A DNA stretch of 64,000 bases from Gracilimonas sp046602855 (GCF_046602855.1 NZ_JBKINJ010000001.1:620001-684000), one strand, 5' to 3'. Shown: positions 28,239 to 38,474, numbered from the stretch's first letter. Numbers and translations are program-made. The notes: generated by a model from the letters alone, not told the origin.

Positions 28239-31200
28239 CTAATTTTCTAATTGATCCAAAGCCAGTTGAATGGCTCTGCTTAATTGAGGGTCACGACCGA
28301 GTAACCTGTCTTTAAACGTGTTGTTTACTTCGATATCAGGGAATACTCCGGTTCTTTCCAGGTTATACTGTCCATCCAGAGAATAAACACCCCAAGCGGG
28401 CAGTCTGTAGAATGAACCGTCCACCAAGCCTTTACCGGAGGTAAATATAATCCAGCGATATGTTTCAGTTCCGACAACTGTTCCCAGATCAAGCTCTTTA
28501 AAACCGGCTGCAGTTACCTCCGCGTCACTCAGTGATTGCTCATTGATCAGGAGGATTATGGGTTTTGCAGCAGGGGTGAAGTTTGGCTGAGTAGCAAAAT
28601 CACCGTTACGGTATTTCCACTGCAAGTAAGGTCGCTGCGTCAGGAATTGGAGTACATCATTGTGAACATTACCTCCTGTATTATATCTGAGATCGAGTAT
28701 GAGTCCGTCTCGCTGATAAGCTTCGGAAGTCATCTCAATGAGGAAGTTTTCAAGCTCCCCTCCTCCCATGTTTTTCATGTGAATGTAGGCGACTCGCTCA
28801 TCACTTTCTTCATCAACCATTTTTTGTTTTTGATCAACCCACTCATCATACAGATCATTACGGATTGAAAAGTAACTCTCCGGATGGATCTTGGCCGTGA
28901 TGGTATCATTTCCACGTTTAAAGGTCAGGGAGATCTCTTCAGGCATTGAAGGAGAGTTGAAATACATTTCACGATTAGCATCAGGATCAATAGATTTTCC
29001 GTCAACTGCTGTGAGTATATCACCGGGACGAATATCCTTATCAGCAATATCTGCAGGGCCGTGTTTTATGACATGTCTTACACGGTAGGGGGCACTCTCA
29101 TCGAAAAGCAACCCGGTTGATATCGAAACGGTTGAGTAGAATTCCTCATCTTCATCACCTGATGTGCTGAAACCCATGTGAGAGGAGTTGAGCTCACCCA
29201 GCATATCATTCATTAATCGGCTGAGGTCATTGCGGTTATTAACGTACGGCAGAAACTCTTTGTACCGATCATGCATCCTCTGCCAGTCAACGTTGTGGAA
29301 GGTTTCATTATAGAAGTTTTCTTCTAAATTAGCCCAGAGTTCTTCAAACATTTGATCAAATTCATCTCTCAGATTTCGCTTGAATTCATGTGAGGTTTCT
29401 ATCTTTGTTGCTTTTGCTGCGGAAGGATCTATCTCATAAACGGTTCCACGGGATAGTCCATACAGTTTTCCGTCCACATTTTGGATATTTCCTGCAAAAT
29501 CGATTCCCTCAATTTTCTTTGTTTCAGGTCGCTCAAAAGGCTGGATGGTTGTGACGTAAAGAGCTGAATTGCCTTCATCATGATTACTGCCATACAAGAT
29601 CATATTCTTATCACCATCCTGAAGCACGAAAGGCGAGTATTGGGAACCGAACCTTTCACCAATTACTGTAAGGCGCTTCATCAGGCCTTGAGGATTGATA
29701 CTGATATTTACTTCTTCCTTTTCTGCTTCTTCCTTTTCTGCTTCTTCGTCAGCTGTATCTTCTTCTTCCTCAAATAATTCGGCGAATTTATCCGACTTAA
29801 ATGGCTCATCATAAACATCGAGGGCCATTTGGTAAATGTCTGTTTCTCCTCCGCCTCTTGGATAGGAAGGCTGGGTTCGTGAAGATGAAAAATAAATATA
29901 CCTTCCATCAGGTGACCAAAAAGGATCCGATTCAGAAACACCGGTTTCAGTCAGGTTCATGATCTCACCCGTATCAATGTGGTAAGTGAATATATCGTGT
30001 TCGAAGTCGCGGCGAGCAGTGTATAGAATGTATTCATCGTTAGGAGAGAAGCGTGATTGCTGATTCTGAAATCCCCAAAATTCATCGTTCACAATTGTTT
30101 CGCTTTCAAGGGTTTTAAGATCTAACAATCTTAACTCATTGCGCCCGCTGAGGTACAGAGCCATACTTCTGTCAGAGTTCATTTCAAGTGCGCGGTTATT
30201 TTCAGTACTGCTTGTGACCTGCTTTTCAGACCCGGAACCATCTGCACTAATGGTGAACAAATTCTGATACCCACTTACTGTTCGATTGAAAATCAGCGTT
30301 TTATTGTCGGAAAACCACTTGACTTCCAAAACCCGTCCCATCGGATCTGTTTCAATCTTACGGATAAACTTGCCTTCAATATCCGATACAAATAATTCAC
30401 CGCGAGAGGTAAATGCCAGTTTGTTCCTATCCGGTGATACATCAAAGTGTGAGACCTCATCTTCAACATTGAAGCTTTGTTCTTTAGCAAGCGTGTTGTT
30501 CTTCAGGATCCTTATCGGCACTTTTTTACTTTCTTGTGCGGATACGTGGTAAGTATAGATCTGATAATCTCGTTCAAAAACAATGGTCTCGCCATCTGCA
30601 CTTACTTGAGGATAAAAGACAGAGGTGTTGAAATTGGTCAATTGAATTTTCTGATTTCCGTTCAGTGTATAAAGATTGTACTCTCCGTTGGCTTCATCAG
30701 AAGCAAAATACAAGGTGCCGTTACGATCAAGAGTTGGCCATAAATCCTTTCCTTTCCACTCTGTCAGTTTATAGAAAACCTGAGAATCTGTGTTGTAAGA
30801 TTTTATATCCGGATTATAGGGGCCACGATACTTCTTACGCTGCGGAAATATGAAGCTCTCCCACGATTCACTAAAATAATAAGTGTTTTCATCAGGATGT
30901 TTAACCAGATTATGAACCGTGTTATGATAGTGACTGAACAATCGTTTTGGAGTTCCCCCTTTTATACTCAAGCTGTATACGCTTGTCCTGTTATAGCGAT
31001 CGGACCTGATGAAGATCTCATCAGAATCCCAATTCCATGACTCTACCTGATCGTTAGCCTGATGAAAAGTAAGCTGTTTGATCTCTCCACCGTTTATCGG
31101 CATCAAATACACATCGTTGTTACCATATTGGTTGGATGAAAAAGCGATCCACTTGCCGTCAGGTGAAATTTTAGGTACGATCTCTTCACCATCCATTCCG

Positions 31201-31391
31201 GTCAGGCGAACAGCTTGCCCACCTGAAGAAGACACTTTCCAAAGGTCACTTTCATAAGAAAAAACAATGGTTCTTCCATCAGCAGAGATAGTCGGATTTG
31301 TTGTAAAAAAGACATCGTTTTGGGCTAAAACAGAAGAAAAACAGCCTATTGAAAGAAAGAATGATAGTATGATGGAAAATATAATTCTCAT
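28239..31391 (-). CDS. Tricorn-like S41 protease, secreted
   Basis: The 1050-aa protein has a signal peptide (about 1-24, ending VLAQ), two successive beta-propeller domains (about 30-540 with repeats such as PTISADGRTIVFSYESD and FSPNDEYILYTAR), a C1 helical region, a PDZ domain (RPGDILTAVDGKSID) and a C-terminal S41 serine protease core with the nucleophile region NEQSLSDAEVTAAGF. Archaeal tricorn cuts peptides from the proteasome; bacterial versions such as this are exported and probably degrade oligopeptides in the periplasm. An acidic Glu/Lys linker (about 540-562) is encoded by a repeated DNA unit. It is divergent from the EIIA gene and 112 bp upstream of ccmB. Confidence 0.93.
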   Translation of the reverse strand: MRIIFSIILSFFLSIGCFSSVLAQNDVFFTTNPTISADGRTIVFSYESDLWKVSSSGGQAVRLTGMDGEEIVPKISPDGKWIAFSSNQYGNNDVYLMPINGGEIKQLTFHQANDQVESWNWDSDEIFIRSDRYNRTSVYSLSIKGGTPKRLFSHYHNTVHNLVKHPDENTYYFSESWESFIFPQRKKYRGPYNPDIKSYNTDSQVFYKLTEWKGKDLWPTLDRNGTLYFASDEANGEYNLYTLNGNQKIQLTNFNTSVFYPQVSADGETIVFERDYQIYTYHVSAQESKKVPIRILKNNTLAKEQSFNVEDEVSHFDVSPDRNKLAFTSRGELFVSDIEGKFIRKIETDPMGRVLEVKWFSDNKTLIFNRTVSGYQNLFTISADGSGSEKQVTSSTENNRALEMNSDRSMALYLSGRNELRLLDLKTLESETIVNDEFWGFQNQQSRFSPNDEYILYTARRDFEHDIFTYHIDTGEIMNLTETGVSESDPFWSPDGRYIYFSSSRTQPSYPRGGGETDIYQMALDVYDEPFKSDKFAELFEEEEDTADEEAEKEEAEKEEVNISINPQGLMKRLTVIGERFGSQYSPFVLQDGDKNMILYGSNHDEGNSALYVTTIQPFERPETKKIEGIDFAGNIQNVDGKLYGLSRGTVYEIDPSAAKATKIETSHEFKRNLRDEFDQMFEELWANLEENFYNETFHNVDWQRMHDRYKEFLPYVNNRNDLSRLMNDMLGELNSSHMGFSTSGDEDEEFYSTVSISTGLLFDESAPYRVRHVIKHGPADIADKDIRPGDILTAVDGKSIDPDANREMYFNSPSMPEEISLTFKRGNDTITAKIHPESYFSIRNDLYDEWVDQKQKMVDEESDERVAYIHMKNMGGGELENFLIEMTSEAYQRDGLILDLRYNTGGNVHNDVLQFLTQRPYLQWKYRNGDFATQPNFTPAAKPIILLINEQSLSDAEVTAAGFKELDLGTVVGTETYRWIIFTSGKGLVDGSFYRLPAWGVYSLDGQYNLERTGVFPDIEVNNTFKDRLLGRDPQLSRAIQLALDQLEN
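29711..29747 (-). repeat. 15-bp tandem repeat in the tricorn-like gene, encoding a Glu/Lys linker
   Basis: Plus-strand positions 29711-29725 and 29726-29740 are identical 15-bp units (CTTCTTCCTTTTCTG), followed by a third partial unit. On the minus strand they encode the EAEKEEAEKEE linker between the propeller region and the PDZ/protease part. Being in multiples of three, it can grow or shrink without changing frame. Confidence 0.85.
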
Positions 31392-31502
31392 GAGAACAGA
31401 TCAGTTAATTACGATTTAGGAAAGATTACCCAAACACCAAGTAAATCACAAAGCCTACGGCTGAATTTTTTATCTTACTTTTTCAAATTCGCAGAATTAA
31501 AC

Positions 31503-31535
31503 TTTGATTGATTATCGCTTCGGTGCCTATATTCG
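31503..31535 (+). promoter_or_regulatory. Candidate Bacteroidota-type promoter for the EIIA gene
   Basis: TTTG at 31503-31506 and TATATTCG at 31528-31535 are 21 bp apart, resembling the -33 TTTG / -7 TAnnTTTG pattern of Bacteroidota sigma factors with one mismatch. It ends about 40 bp before the ATG at 31575. Weak motif, supported by position in the divergent gap. Confidence 0.4.
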
Positions 31536-31574
31536 GTTGCTGAGTTTAAAAAAAATTATTTGTCAGGAAATTAC

Positions 31575-32048
31575 ATGAATTTATTTTCGTTGCTGGATGA
31601 AATTACGGTTCTCCCGAACTATGAGGCGGGCTCAAAAAAGGAACTGATAAATGCTTTAGTTGACACTCTGAAGGAAGAAGTTGAGGATAGTGAGCAACTT
31701 GAAAGTATTCGCAAAGCAGTTTTTGAAAGGGAAAAGATCATGTCGACCGGAGTTGGTAAGGGATTGGCAATTCCGCATGCCAAGACTCAGGCTGTCAGTG
31801 AAAACCACGCTGCGTTCGCTCTCCTCAAAGAACCGCTGGATTTTGACTCCATTGATAATGAACCAGTCAGGCTGGTTTTTTTACTGGTGGGACCGGAATC
31901 AAAGAATAGTCAGCATATTAAACTTTTAAGCCGGATATCTCGCTTAATGAATAGTGGCTCATTTCGGGAAAAAGTTCTTGCCTGTAAAAATTCAGAAGAG
32001 ATCCTGACTGCATTTCGCCTTGAAGAAGAAAAATATTTTGTCAGTTAA
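31575..32048 (+). CDS. PTS EIIA-Ntr-type protein
   Basis: Starting at the ATG at 31575 (upstream AGGAAA) gives 157 aa; an in-frame TTG at 31560 adds only five residues. The phosphorylation site is His68 in KGLAIPHAKT, inside a PTS EIIA type 2 (fructose/nitrogen) domain covering the whole protein. EIIA-Ntr proteins of this kind act as regulatory phosphoacceptors rather than sugar transporters. No EIIB or EIIC gene is adjacent. It abuts the dacB-like start exactly (stop TAA at 32046-32048, ATG at 32049). Confidence 0.88.
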   Translation: MNLFSLLDEITVLPNYEAGSKKELINALVDTLKEEVEDSEQLESIRKAVFEREKIMSTGVGKGLAIPHAKTQAVSENHAAFALLKEPLDFDSIDNEPVRLVFLLVGPESKNSQHIKLLSRISRLMNSGSFREKVLACKNSEEILTAFRLEEEKYFVS

Positions 32049-33485
32049 ATGAAGCACATATTCCGTATTGCATTTTTAATACTGCTTTTCGCAAACCCGG
32101 AATATCTATGTGCACAAAATTTACGATCTGTTCTTGAAAAGGCTCCGAATCAGGAAGCCTTTTGGTCCGTTACGGTACGAGACCAGAAAGGGTACATACT
32201 CGAACAATTCAATTCGGAAAAAGTGATCATACCCGCTTCAAATCAAAAGTTGGTTACAACAGCCGCATTGTTAGATCATTTCGGAGCCGATTTTCAGTTT
32301 GAGACTGTGATATATGGGAATGGTAATCTTATCGACGGAATCTGGGACGGAGACCTGATTATTGTTGGCAGCGGTGACCCGTCTATCAGTGGGGATCTTT
32401 ATAATAAGGATCGTTTTCACGTATTTGGGCAATTCTATGAACAACTGGCCAAAGCAGGTATAAAGCAGATCACGGGAGACTTGATAGCCGATGTTTCCTT
32501 GTTTGATAAACAAGTATACCCTAAGGGCTGGGATTGGTATGACTTTTCATTTTACTATGGGGTTCAGATCAGTCCGCTTTCATTCAATAACAATGCCGTT
32601 GACCTTGAGGTTTTTGCAGAAGGAAATATAGGTGACACGCCTAGGATTGCATGGTTTCCCGACAATACTGATTATGTGACCTTTATAAATAAGCAGGTGA
32701 TCACACATCCGAATACTGAGTATGATGAGTATTACAGGAGAGAGCTTGGTGGGAATACCATTACATTGGGAAGTACGTTGCCACAAGGTTATTACGAAGA
32801 TGAATCTCTTTCTATTTATGATCCGCCAAAATATTTTTTATACTCATTTAAGAATTATTTAGCTGAAAAAGCTATCAATATATCCGGAGATCTAAAGGTT
32901 TCTTACGAGGCAATGGATACTGTAGAGACTCAACGAATAGCCTCACACAGATCCAAGCCTTTTTCAGAACTGATTGAGTGGACTAATAAGGAAAGTGACA
33001 ACTTCTATACTGAAATGATGACGAAAACCCTTTCAGCACAAAAAAGTGGTGGAAGTGGAAGTTTTGAGGACGGCATATCGCATATTCGTGAATTCTTATT
33101 TGATATGGGACTAGATACCCTTCACATTCAAATGAATGATGCCTCTGGAATGGCAGGAGGAAACTTCAATACCACAGTAAACCTGTCTAAATTATTGGTA
33201 GAAATGCAGTCACACCCTGAATTTGATGCGTACTACAGAAGTATGTCAGTTGCCGGAATTGATGGAACCTTGGCTCACAGAATGAAAGGAACTCCGCTGT
33301 ATAAGAATTTTAAAGGTAAATCAGGGTTTGTAACTGGTGTTAGAACACTAAGCGGTTATATGAACACGAGCTCAGGAAAGCAGGTCATAGTAAGTATTGG
33401 GACAAACAACTACATCTCAGAAAAAGTAAGGCCAATTGATTCAATTCATGAAAAAATTCTGATGTACCTTTATAATAAGTATTGA
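32049..33485 (+). CDS. dacB: D-alanyl-D-alanine carboxypeptidase/endopeptidase, PBP4 type (S13)
   Basis: The 478-aa protein has a signal peptide (about 1-22) and the three penicillin-binding motifs: SxxK at Ser64-N-Q-Lys67, SDN in KESDNFYTEMM (about 316-318) and KSG in FKGKSGFVTG (about 424) in place of KTG. S13 enzymes trim or cleave peptidoglycan cross-links in the periplasm. It is tightly coupled between EIIA and the sigma-54 regulator, with only a few bases between frames. Length is typical. Confidence 0.93.
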   Translation: MKHIFRIAFLILLFANPEYLCAQNLRSVLEKAPNQEAFWSVTVRDQKGYILEQFNSEKVIIPASNQKLVTTAALLDHFGADFQFETVIYGNGNLIDGIWDGDLIIVGSGDPSISGDLYNKDRFHVFGQFYEQLAKAGIKQITGDLIADVSLFDKQVYPKGWDWYDFSFYYGVQISPLSFNNNAVDLEVFAEGNIGDTPRIAWFPDNTDYVTFINKQVITHPNTEYDEYYRRELGGNTITLGSTLPQGYYEDESLSIYDPPKYFLYSFKNYLAEKAINISGDLKVSYEAMDTVETQRIASHRSKPFSELIEWTNKESDNFYTEMMTKTLSAQKSGGSGSFEDGISHIREFLFDMGLDTLHIQMNDASGMAGGNFNTTVNLSKLLVEMQSHPEFDAYYRSMSVAGIDGTLAHRMKGTPLYKNFKGKSGFVTGVRTLSGYMNTSSGKQVIVSIGTNNYISEKVRPIDSIHEKILMYLYNKY

Positions 33486-33499
33486 TCCAATTCAGCCCA

Positions 33500-34873
33500 A
33501 TGCCTGATCATAAAGCACACATATTAGTTACGGACGATGAGAAGGCGATCCGAAATACTCTTAAGGATATTCTTGAGTTTGAGAATTACAAGGTATCGAC
33601 TGCTGAAAGCGGAAAAGAGGCTCTTGAATTTATTCTCAATAAAAAAGTGGATCTCATGCTGCTGGATATTAAAATGCAGGGCATGGATGGAATTGAAACC
33701 CTGAAACAGATCAGGGAAGAAGGTCATAAGTTTCCAGTGATCATGATCTCAGGACATGGTAACATAGAAATTGCGGTTGAGGCAACTAAGACCGGTGCCT
33801 ACGATTTTCTTGAAAAACCACCCGATCTTAACAGGTTGCTGATCGCTGTGCGGAATGCCCTTTCCCAAAAAAACCTGGAGAAAGAGTATGAGCAGATCAA
33901 AAAGAAGCTCCCCCGTATCACGCCAATTATTGGGGAGAGTAAATCAATTCAAAAGATCAAAAACCTGATCGATAAGGTAGCACCGACTAAATCACGAGTG
34001 CTGATCACCGGTGATAATGGAACCGGGAAGGAGTTGGTGGCCAAATGGATCCACGAGAAAAGTCGACGCAGTGGCGGTCCAATGATCGAAGTGAACTGCG
34101 CAGCTATACCGACTGATCTGCTTGAAAGTGAATTATTTGGGCATGAGAAGGGTGCCTTTACCGGAGCAACTGATCAAAGGATAGGTAAGTTCGAGCAAGC
34201 TGACGGTGGGACGTTGTTTTTGGATGAAATAGGTGATTTGGGCCTTGATGCCCAGGCAAAGGTTTTACGTGCTCTTCAGGAAAGTAAGATCACGCGGATC
34301 GGTGGGAATAAAGCTACACACATTGATGTCCGTATCCTGGCAGCTACTAATAAAGACCTTGAGCAAGAAATTGCTGATGGAAACTTCAGGGAAGACCTGT
34401 TTCATCGTATCAACGTGATTCCAATAGAAGTGCCTGCACTTAGGGATCGGCGATCTGATATACCATTGATCGCTGAAGCCTTTCTCAGTTCCCTCAAAGA
34501 ACAAGACATAAGTTTTTCCAAGGTCTCATTTACTGATGATGGTTTGGAAGCTCTCAAAAGTCGCGATTGGTCAGGTAATGTGCGAGAATTACAAAATGCG
34601 GTGGAACGGCTGGGCATTCTTGCACCCGATGATAAGATCGATGAGGATACGGTAAACAGTATTCTATCTTCAAAGTCAATGTCCGGCGAAAAACTTGATG
34701 AACTGGCAAATGATATTTTAGATTTTCAGGAATTTAAAGAACGGGCAGAGAAGATCTTTTTGATCAAGCGGCTGGAAAAGAATGACTGGAATATTACTAA
34801 AACCGCTGAGGAAATAGGCATTCAGCGTAGTCACATTTATAATAAAATGAATAAATACAACATAGAACGATAG
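33500..34873 (+). CDS. NtrC-family sigma-54-dependent response regulator
   Basis: From ATG at 33500 (the overlapping TTG at 33482 is less likely) there are 457 aa. A receiver domain with phospho-acceptor Asp56 is followed by a sigma-54 AAA+ domain: Walker A GDNGTGKE (about 171-178), the sigma-54 contact loop GAFTGA (about 218-223), Walker B GTLFLDEIGD (about 237-246). A Fis-type HTH (NITKTAEEIGIQRSHIYNKM) ends the protein. It activates sigma-54 promoters when phosphorylated. The partner kinase is not adjacent; the nearest kinase (35859) is after folD. The gene is coupled to dacB and EIIA. Confidence 0.95.
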   Translation: MPDHKAHILVTDDEKAIRNTLKDILEFENYKVSTAESGKEALEFILNKKVDLMLLDIKMQGMDGIETLKQIREEGHKFPVIMISGHGNIEIAVEATKTGAYDFLEKPPDLNRLLIAVRNALSQKNLEKEYEQIKKKLPRITPIIGESKSIQKIKNLIDKVAPTKSRVLITGDNGTGKELVAKWIHEKSRRSGGPMIEVNCAAIPTDLLESELFGHEKGAFTGATDQRIGKFEQADGGTLFLDEIGDLGLDAQAKVLRALQESKITRIGGNKATHIDVRILAATNKDLEQEIADGNFREDLFHRINVIPIEVPALRDRRSDIPLIAEAFLSSLKEQDISFSKVSFTDDGLEALKSRDWSGNVRELQNAVERLGILAPDDKIDEDTVNSILSSKSMSGEKLDELANDILDFQEFKERAEKIFLIKRLEKNDWNITKTAEEIGIQRSHIYNKMNKYNIER

Positions 34874-34877
34874 AAGA

Positions 34878-35768
34878 ATGAGTGCAGAGACCATTGATGG
34901 TAAAAAAGTAGCTAAACTTGTAAGAGACCGGGTCAGGGAAGATGTAAATGATTGGAAGAAAAAAGGATATCGGGCTCCATTTCTTCAGGTCATTTTGGTT
35001 GGCGATGATCCTGCTTCTAAGGTTTATACAGGTGCAAAGACCAAAGCCTGTGAGGATGTAGGTATTGAAACTCACACCCGTATCTTGCAGGATACGATCT
35101 CAGCAAAAGAGCTTAAATCCATTATTCAATCCTATAATGAAGATGGGTCTGTTGATGGGATCCTGGTTCAGTTACCTTTGCCCTCACACCTTTCTTCTCA
35201 CGATGTGATCGAAACAATAGATTACAGGAAGGATGTAGATGGTTTTCATCCCATGAATGTTGGTAGGCTAACGGTTGATGAACCCTGTTTCAGAAGCTGT
35301 ACACCGGCCGGTATAATGGAACTATTCAAGCATTACAGTATTCAGGTTAAATCGAAACACGCCGTTGTAGTGGGCGCAAGTAACATTGTCGGTTCACCTA
35401 TGGCTATTATGCTGTCTCGAGAGAATTCATCGGGAAAGGCAACAACCACTATATGTCATAAATTTACTAAAGACCTTACCCAGCATACAATTTCAGCAGA
35501 TATTTTGATCGCTGCTGCCGGTCAGCCTGAATTGATAAAAGGTGAGATGATAAAAGAGGGAGCAGTAGTTATTGATGTAGGAATTAACCGGGTGGCTGAT
35601 GAGACATCAAAAAAAGGCTACAAGTTAGTTGGTGACGTTGACTACGAATCGGTTCGTAAAAAAGCGAGCTGGATCACTCCGGTCCCGGGAGGGGTCGGTC
35701 CAATGACCGTGGCTATGCTAATGAAAAATACCTTGCTGGCTGCTAAAAAATCTATTTATCCGGAATAG
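34878..35768 (+). CDS. folD: Methylenetetrahydrofolate dehydrogenase / methenyltetrahydrofolate cyclohydrolase
   Basis: The 296-aa bifunctional enzyme has the FolD hallmarks: VDGILVQLPLPSH, VVGASNIVGSPMAIML (NADP-binding) and TPVPGGVGPMTVAML near the C-terminus. It interconverts methylene-, methenyl- and formyl-tetrahydrofolate for one-carbon metabolism. It starts 4 bp after the NtrC gene, so is probably cotranscribed. Length is typical. Confidence 0.97.
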   Translation: MSAETIDGKKVAKLVRDRVREDVNDWKKKGYRAPFLQVILVGDDPASKVYTGAKTKACEDVGIETHTRILQDTISAKELKSIIQSYNEDGSVDGILVQLPLPSHLSSHDVIETIDYRKDVDGFHPMNVGRLTVDEPCFRSCTPAGIMELFKHYSIQVKSKHAVVVGASNIVGSPMAIMLSRENSSGKATTTICHKFTKDLTQHTISADILIAAAGQPELIKGEMIKEGAVVIDVGINRVADETSKKGYKLVGDVDYESVRKKASWITPVPGGVGPMTVAMLMKNTLLAAKKSIYPE

Positions 35769-35858
35769 ACCAATTTTTACACTCTGAATCTACAGGTCTT
35801 TCATATAAAGTTTATACTGTTTGGCTATGCTATTTCAAATAAATAAACTATAGACATT

Positions 35859-38453
35859 ATGGAAAGGGTAAAAAACCTGTTGGATTCTGCCATTTTCCGT
35901 ACAGCTATGGAGCAAATTCCCGGCTCCATTGTTATTACTAATGCCGATGCTGAGATACTTTACGTCAACAAGTATTTTACTGAACTTACCGGTTATACAG
36001 ATGAAGAAGTCCGGGGCGAGAATCCCAGTATACTTAATTCGGGTGAGCAACCCCGGGAGTTTTATCGAGACATGTGGGAAACACTTACGTCAGGGGAAAA
36101 ATGGATAGGTGAGTTTAAAAATGTCAAAAAAAATGGTTCTTTTTATTGGGAAAAGGCAAGTATAGTTCCGATCTACGATAAAAGCGGTGAAATAGCCTGC
36201 TATATGGCTATAAAACAGGATATCACCGAAGAAAAAGCAAATACTGAAAAGGCTGAAAGGCGAGAGCGCCTTCTAAATAATATACAGCAGTTATCGGAAA
36301 CGGGGGGATGGGAATATGATCCCAAAAATGATCGTTATTTCTGGACAGATCAGCTTTATGAGATACATGGGTTTGAAAAACGATTTAAGGGTGATCTTGT
36401 TGAAGAGAGCCTTAAATGTTACAATGAAGCATATCGTGATAGAATTACAGAACTATACAAAAAGTGTGTTGAAGATGGCATTCCTTATGACTTAACGGCA
36501 CAATTTACGGACCTCAATGGAAATGAAAAGTGGGTAAGGTCCAAAAGTCAAGCCATTAAAAATGAGAAGGGTAATGTTATAAGAGTCATTGGCTCGGTTC
36601 GGGATGTAACTGATGAAATCGAAACTCTTCACGCTTTAAAAAGAAGTCAGTCTGAATTTCAAACCCTTGTTCAATCCTTTGATGATATTGTATTCACACT
36701 CGATAGTGAAGGCAGATATACTAATCTGTATGGAAAATGGGCTCTGGATGAAGAATTAAGAACTATGATGCTGGGAAACACACCGGCCGAAGTCTTTGGT
36801 GAAGAAGCCGGTAAACCGCATGTTGAGGGATTGCGGGCGGCTAAGGAGCTGGGGCAGTTTACCTACAAGTGGCATATTGAAAACGATAATGGCAAAAAAA
36901 ATTATTATGAGACGAAGCTAACCAAACTGAACAAAGCTAACTCTGAAACTGAAGGATTTTTGGGAGTTGGCAGAAATATGACTGCAGAAATACGGTACAG
37001 AGAAGAACTGGAAGATCTGAAGGAGCGATTAAACTATGCACTGATCGGCACAAGAGCTGGGACCTGGGATTGGGACATTGAATCCGGTAAAACCATTTTT
37101 AACGAAAGATGGGCTCAAATGCTTGGATACTCACTAAATGAACTGGAACCAACATATATCGAGACATGGAATAATCTTACGCATCCTGAGGATACAAAGA
37201 GGGTGGAGGAAAAGCTTCAAAGATATTTCAAAGGGGATATCCCCATGTACGATGTAAAAGTTAGAATGCAGCATAAAGAAGGGCATTGGGTATGGGTGTG
37301 GGACAGAGGCGCCATCTTTGAAGAGGATGAGGACGGCAATCCAACACGTATGGTAGGTACGCATATTGATGTTTCAGAGTGGATGGAAGCTGAACAGAAT
37401 CTAAAATTATCCGAACGGAAGTATAGAGAACTTTTTGAGAATTCTTCTGATCCAAGTTTAATAGAAAAAGGAGGATATATCGTTGATTGTAACCAGGCTT
37501 TACTTGATCTGATGGGTTATGAAAAAAAGAATGAATTGATAGGTAAAACGATACTTCAAATATCGCCTGAAACTCAGAGTAATGGCCGGAGTTCTGAACA
37601 GTTGTTCACGACAACACTTGACGAACTGAAAAGCTACAATAAAAAAGGTTTACGCTTTGAATGGGAACATATGAAAAAAGATGGCTCCCTCGTTCCTGTT
37701 GAAATAGTAATGACAAACCTCACCGATGTTGACGGTGAAAGTATGAGATATGTGGTGTGGAGGGATATCACAGATCGTAAGGCAGCAGAAAAGGAACTCA
37801 TGGATTCTTACGAAGAAAGAGGAGCTTTGCTAGCCGAAATTCACCACCGGGTCAAAAATAATCTTGCGATCATATCAGGGCTAATTCAGTTGCAGATCTT
37901 CGGAATTGAGAATGAATATGCTGCAGAGGAACTCAATAAAAGTGTAAATAGAATAAAATCCATTGCACTTATTCATGAGCAGCTTTACCAATCCAAGAGT
38001 TTTACTAATATTTCGTTGAAGGAAAACATCGAAGGTCAGGCTAAAACCTTGTTAAATATGTACAAGAGTAAAAATACCACAACAGTTGAACTTAAAATGG
38101 ATCTGGAAGATGTGCTCATAAACATTAATCAGGCACTTCCTGTCGGGCTTTTATTGAATGAGATCCTCAATAATGCCTTCAAGCATGCATTCAAGGATCG
38201 AGAAGAAGGTGAAATTGAGATAAAGTTGTCTGAGTCAGGGAATAACGTTCAGCTTTTGGTAAAAGATAATGGAATAGGCTTTTCGGCTGCGGGGAAAAAC
38301 AGTTCTTCTTTAGGTCACACTCTTATTGATACCTTTGTTAAACAACTTAGAGCAAAGGTCGATCTTAGTACAGAAAATGGCACCAAATATATGATCGAAT
38401 TTGAAAAACAAGATCTAAAGGGAGCAATGGCTTCAAATATGGAGCTTGGCTAA
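35859..38453 (+). CDS. Five-PAS sensor histidine kinase of the HisKA_2 type
   Basis: The 864-aa protein has no membrane segment, so it is predicted cytoplasmic. It contains five PAS/PAC units (about 12-127, 145-255, 265-378, 390-508, 520-642), then a HisKA_2 domain with phospho-His in EIHHRVKNN (His662 or His663), and an HATPase_c domain (about 755-850) with DNGIGF. The long run of PAS repeats suggests sensing of redox, light or small molecules; no ligand-binding residues could be picked out. No response regulator directly follows. The preceding gene is folD and the following one a small unknown protein. Confidence 0.9.
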   Translation: MERVKNLLDSAIFRTAMEQIPGSIVITNADAEILYVNKYFTELTGYTDEEVRGENPSILNSGEQPREFYRDMWETLTSGEKWIGEFKNVKKNGSFYWEKASIVPIYDKSGEIACYMAIKQDITEEKANTEKAERRERLLNNIQQLSETGGWEYDPKNDRYFWTDQLYEIHGFEKRFKGDLVEESLKCYNEAYRDRITELYKKCVEDGIPYDLTAQFTDLNGNEKWVRSKSQAIKNEKGNVIRVIGSVRDVTDEIETLHALKRSQSEFQTLVQSFDDIVFTLDSEGRYTNLYGKWALDEELRTMMLGNTPAEVFGEEAGKPHVEGLRAAKELGQFTYKWHIENDNGKKNYYETKLTKLNKANSETEGFLGVGRNMTAEIRYREELEDLKERLNYALIGTRAGTWDWDIESGKTIFNERWAQMLGYSLNELEPTYIETWNNLTHPEDTKRVEEKLQRYFKGDIPMYDVKVRMQHKEGHWVWVWDRGAIFEEDEDGNPTRMVGTHIDVSEWMEAEQNLKLSERKYRELFENSSDPSLIEKGGYIVDCNQALLDLMGYEKKNELIGKTILQISPETQSNGRSSEQLFTTTLDELKSYNKKGLRFEWEHMKKDGSLVPVEIVMTNLTDVDGESMRYVVWRDITDRKAAEKELMDSYEERGALLAEIHHRVKNNLAIISGLIQLQIFGIENEYAAEELNKSVNRIKSIALIHEQLYQSKSFTNISLKENIEGQAKTLLNMYKSKNTTTVELKMDLEDVLININQALPVGLLLNEILNNAFKHAFKDREEGEIEIKLSESGNNVQLLVKDNGIGFSAAGKNSSSLGHTLIDTFVKQLRAKVDLSTENGTKYMIEFEKQDLKGAMASNMELG

Positions 38454-38474
38454 CGGAAAATAAATCCCAACAGG

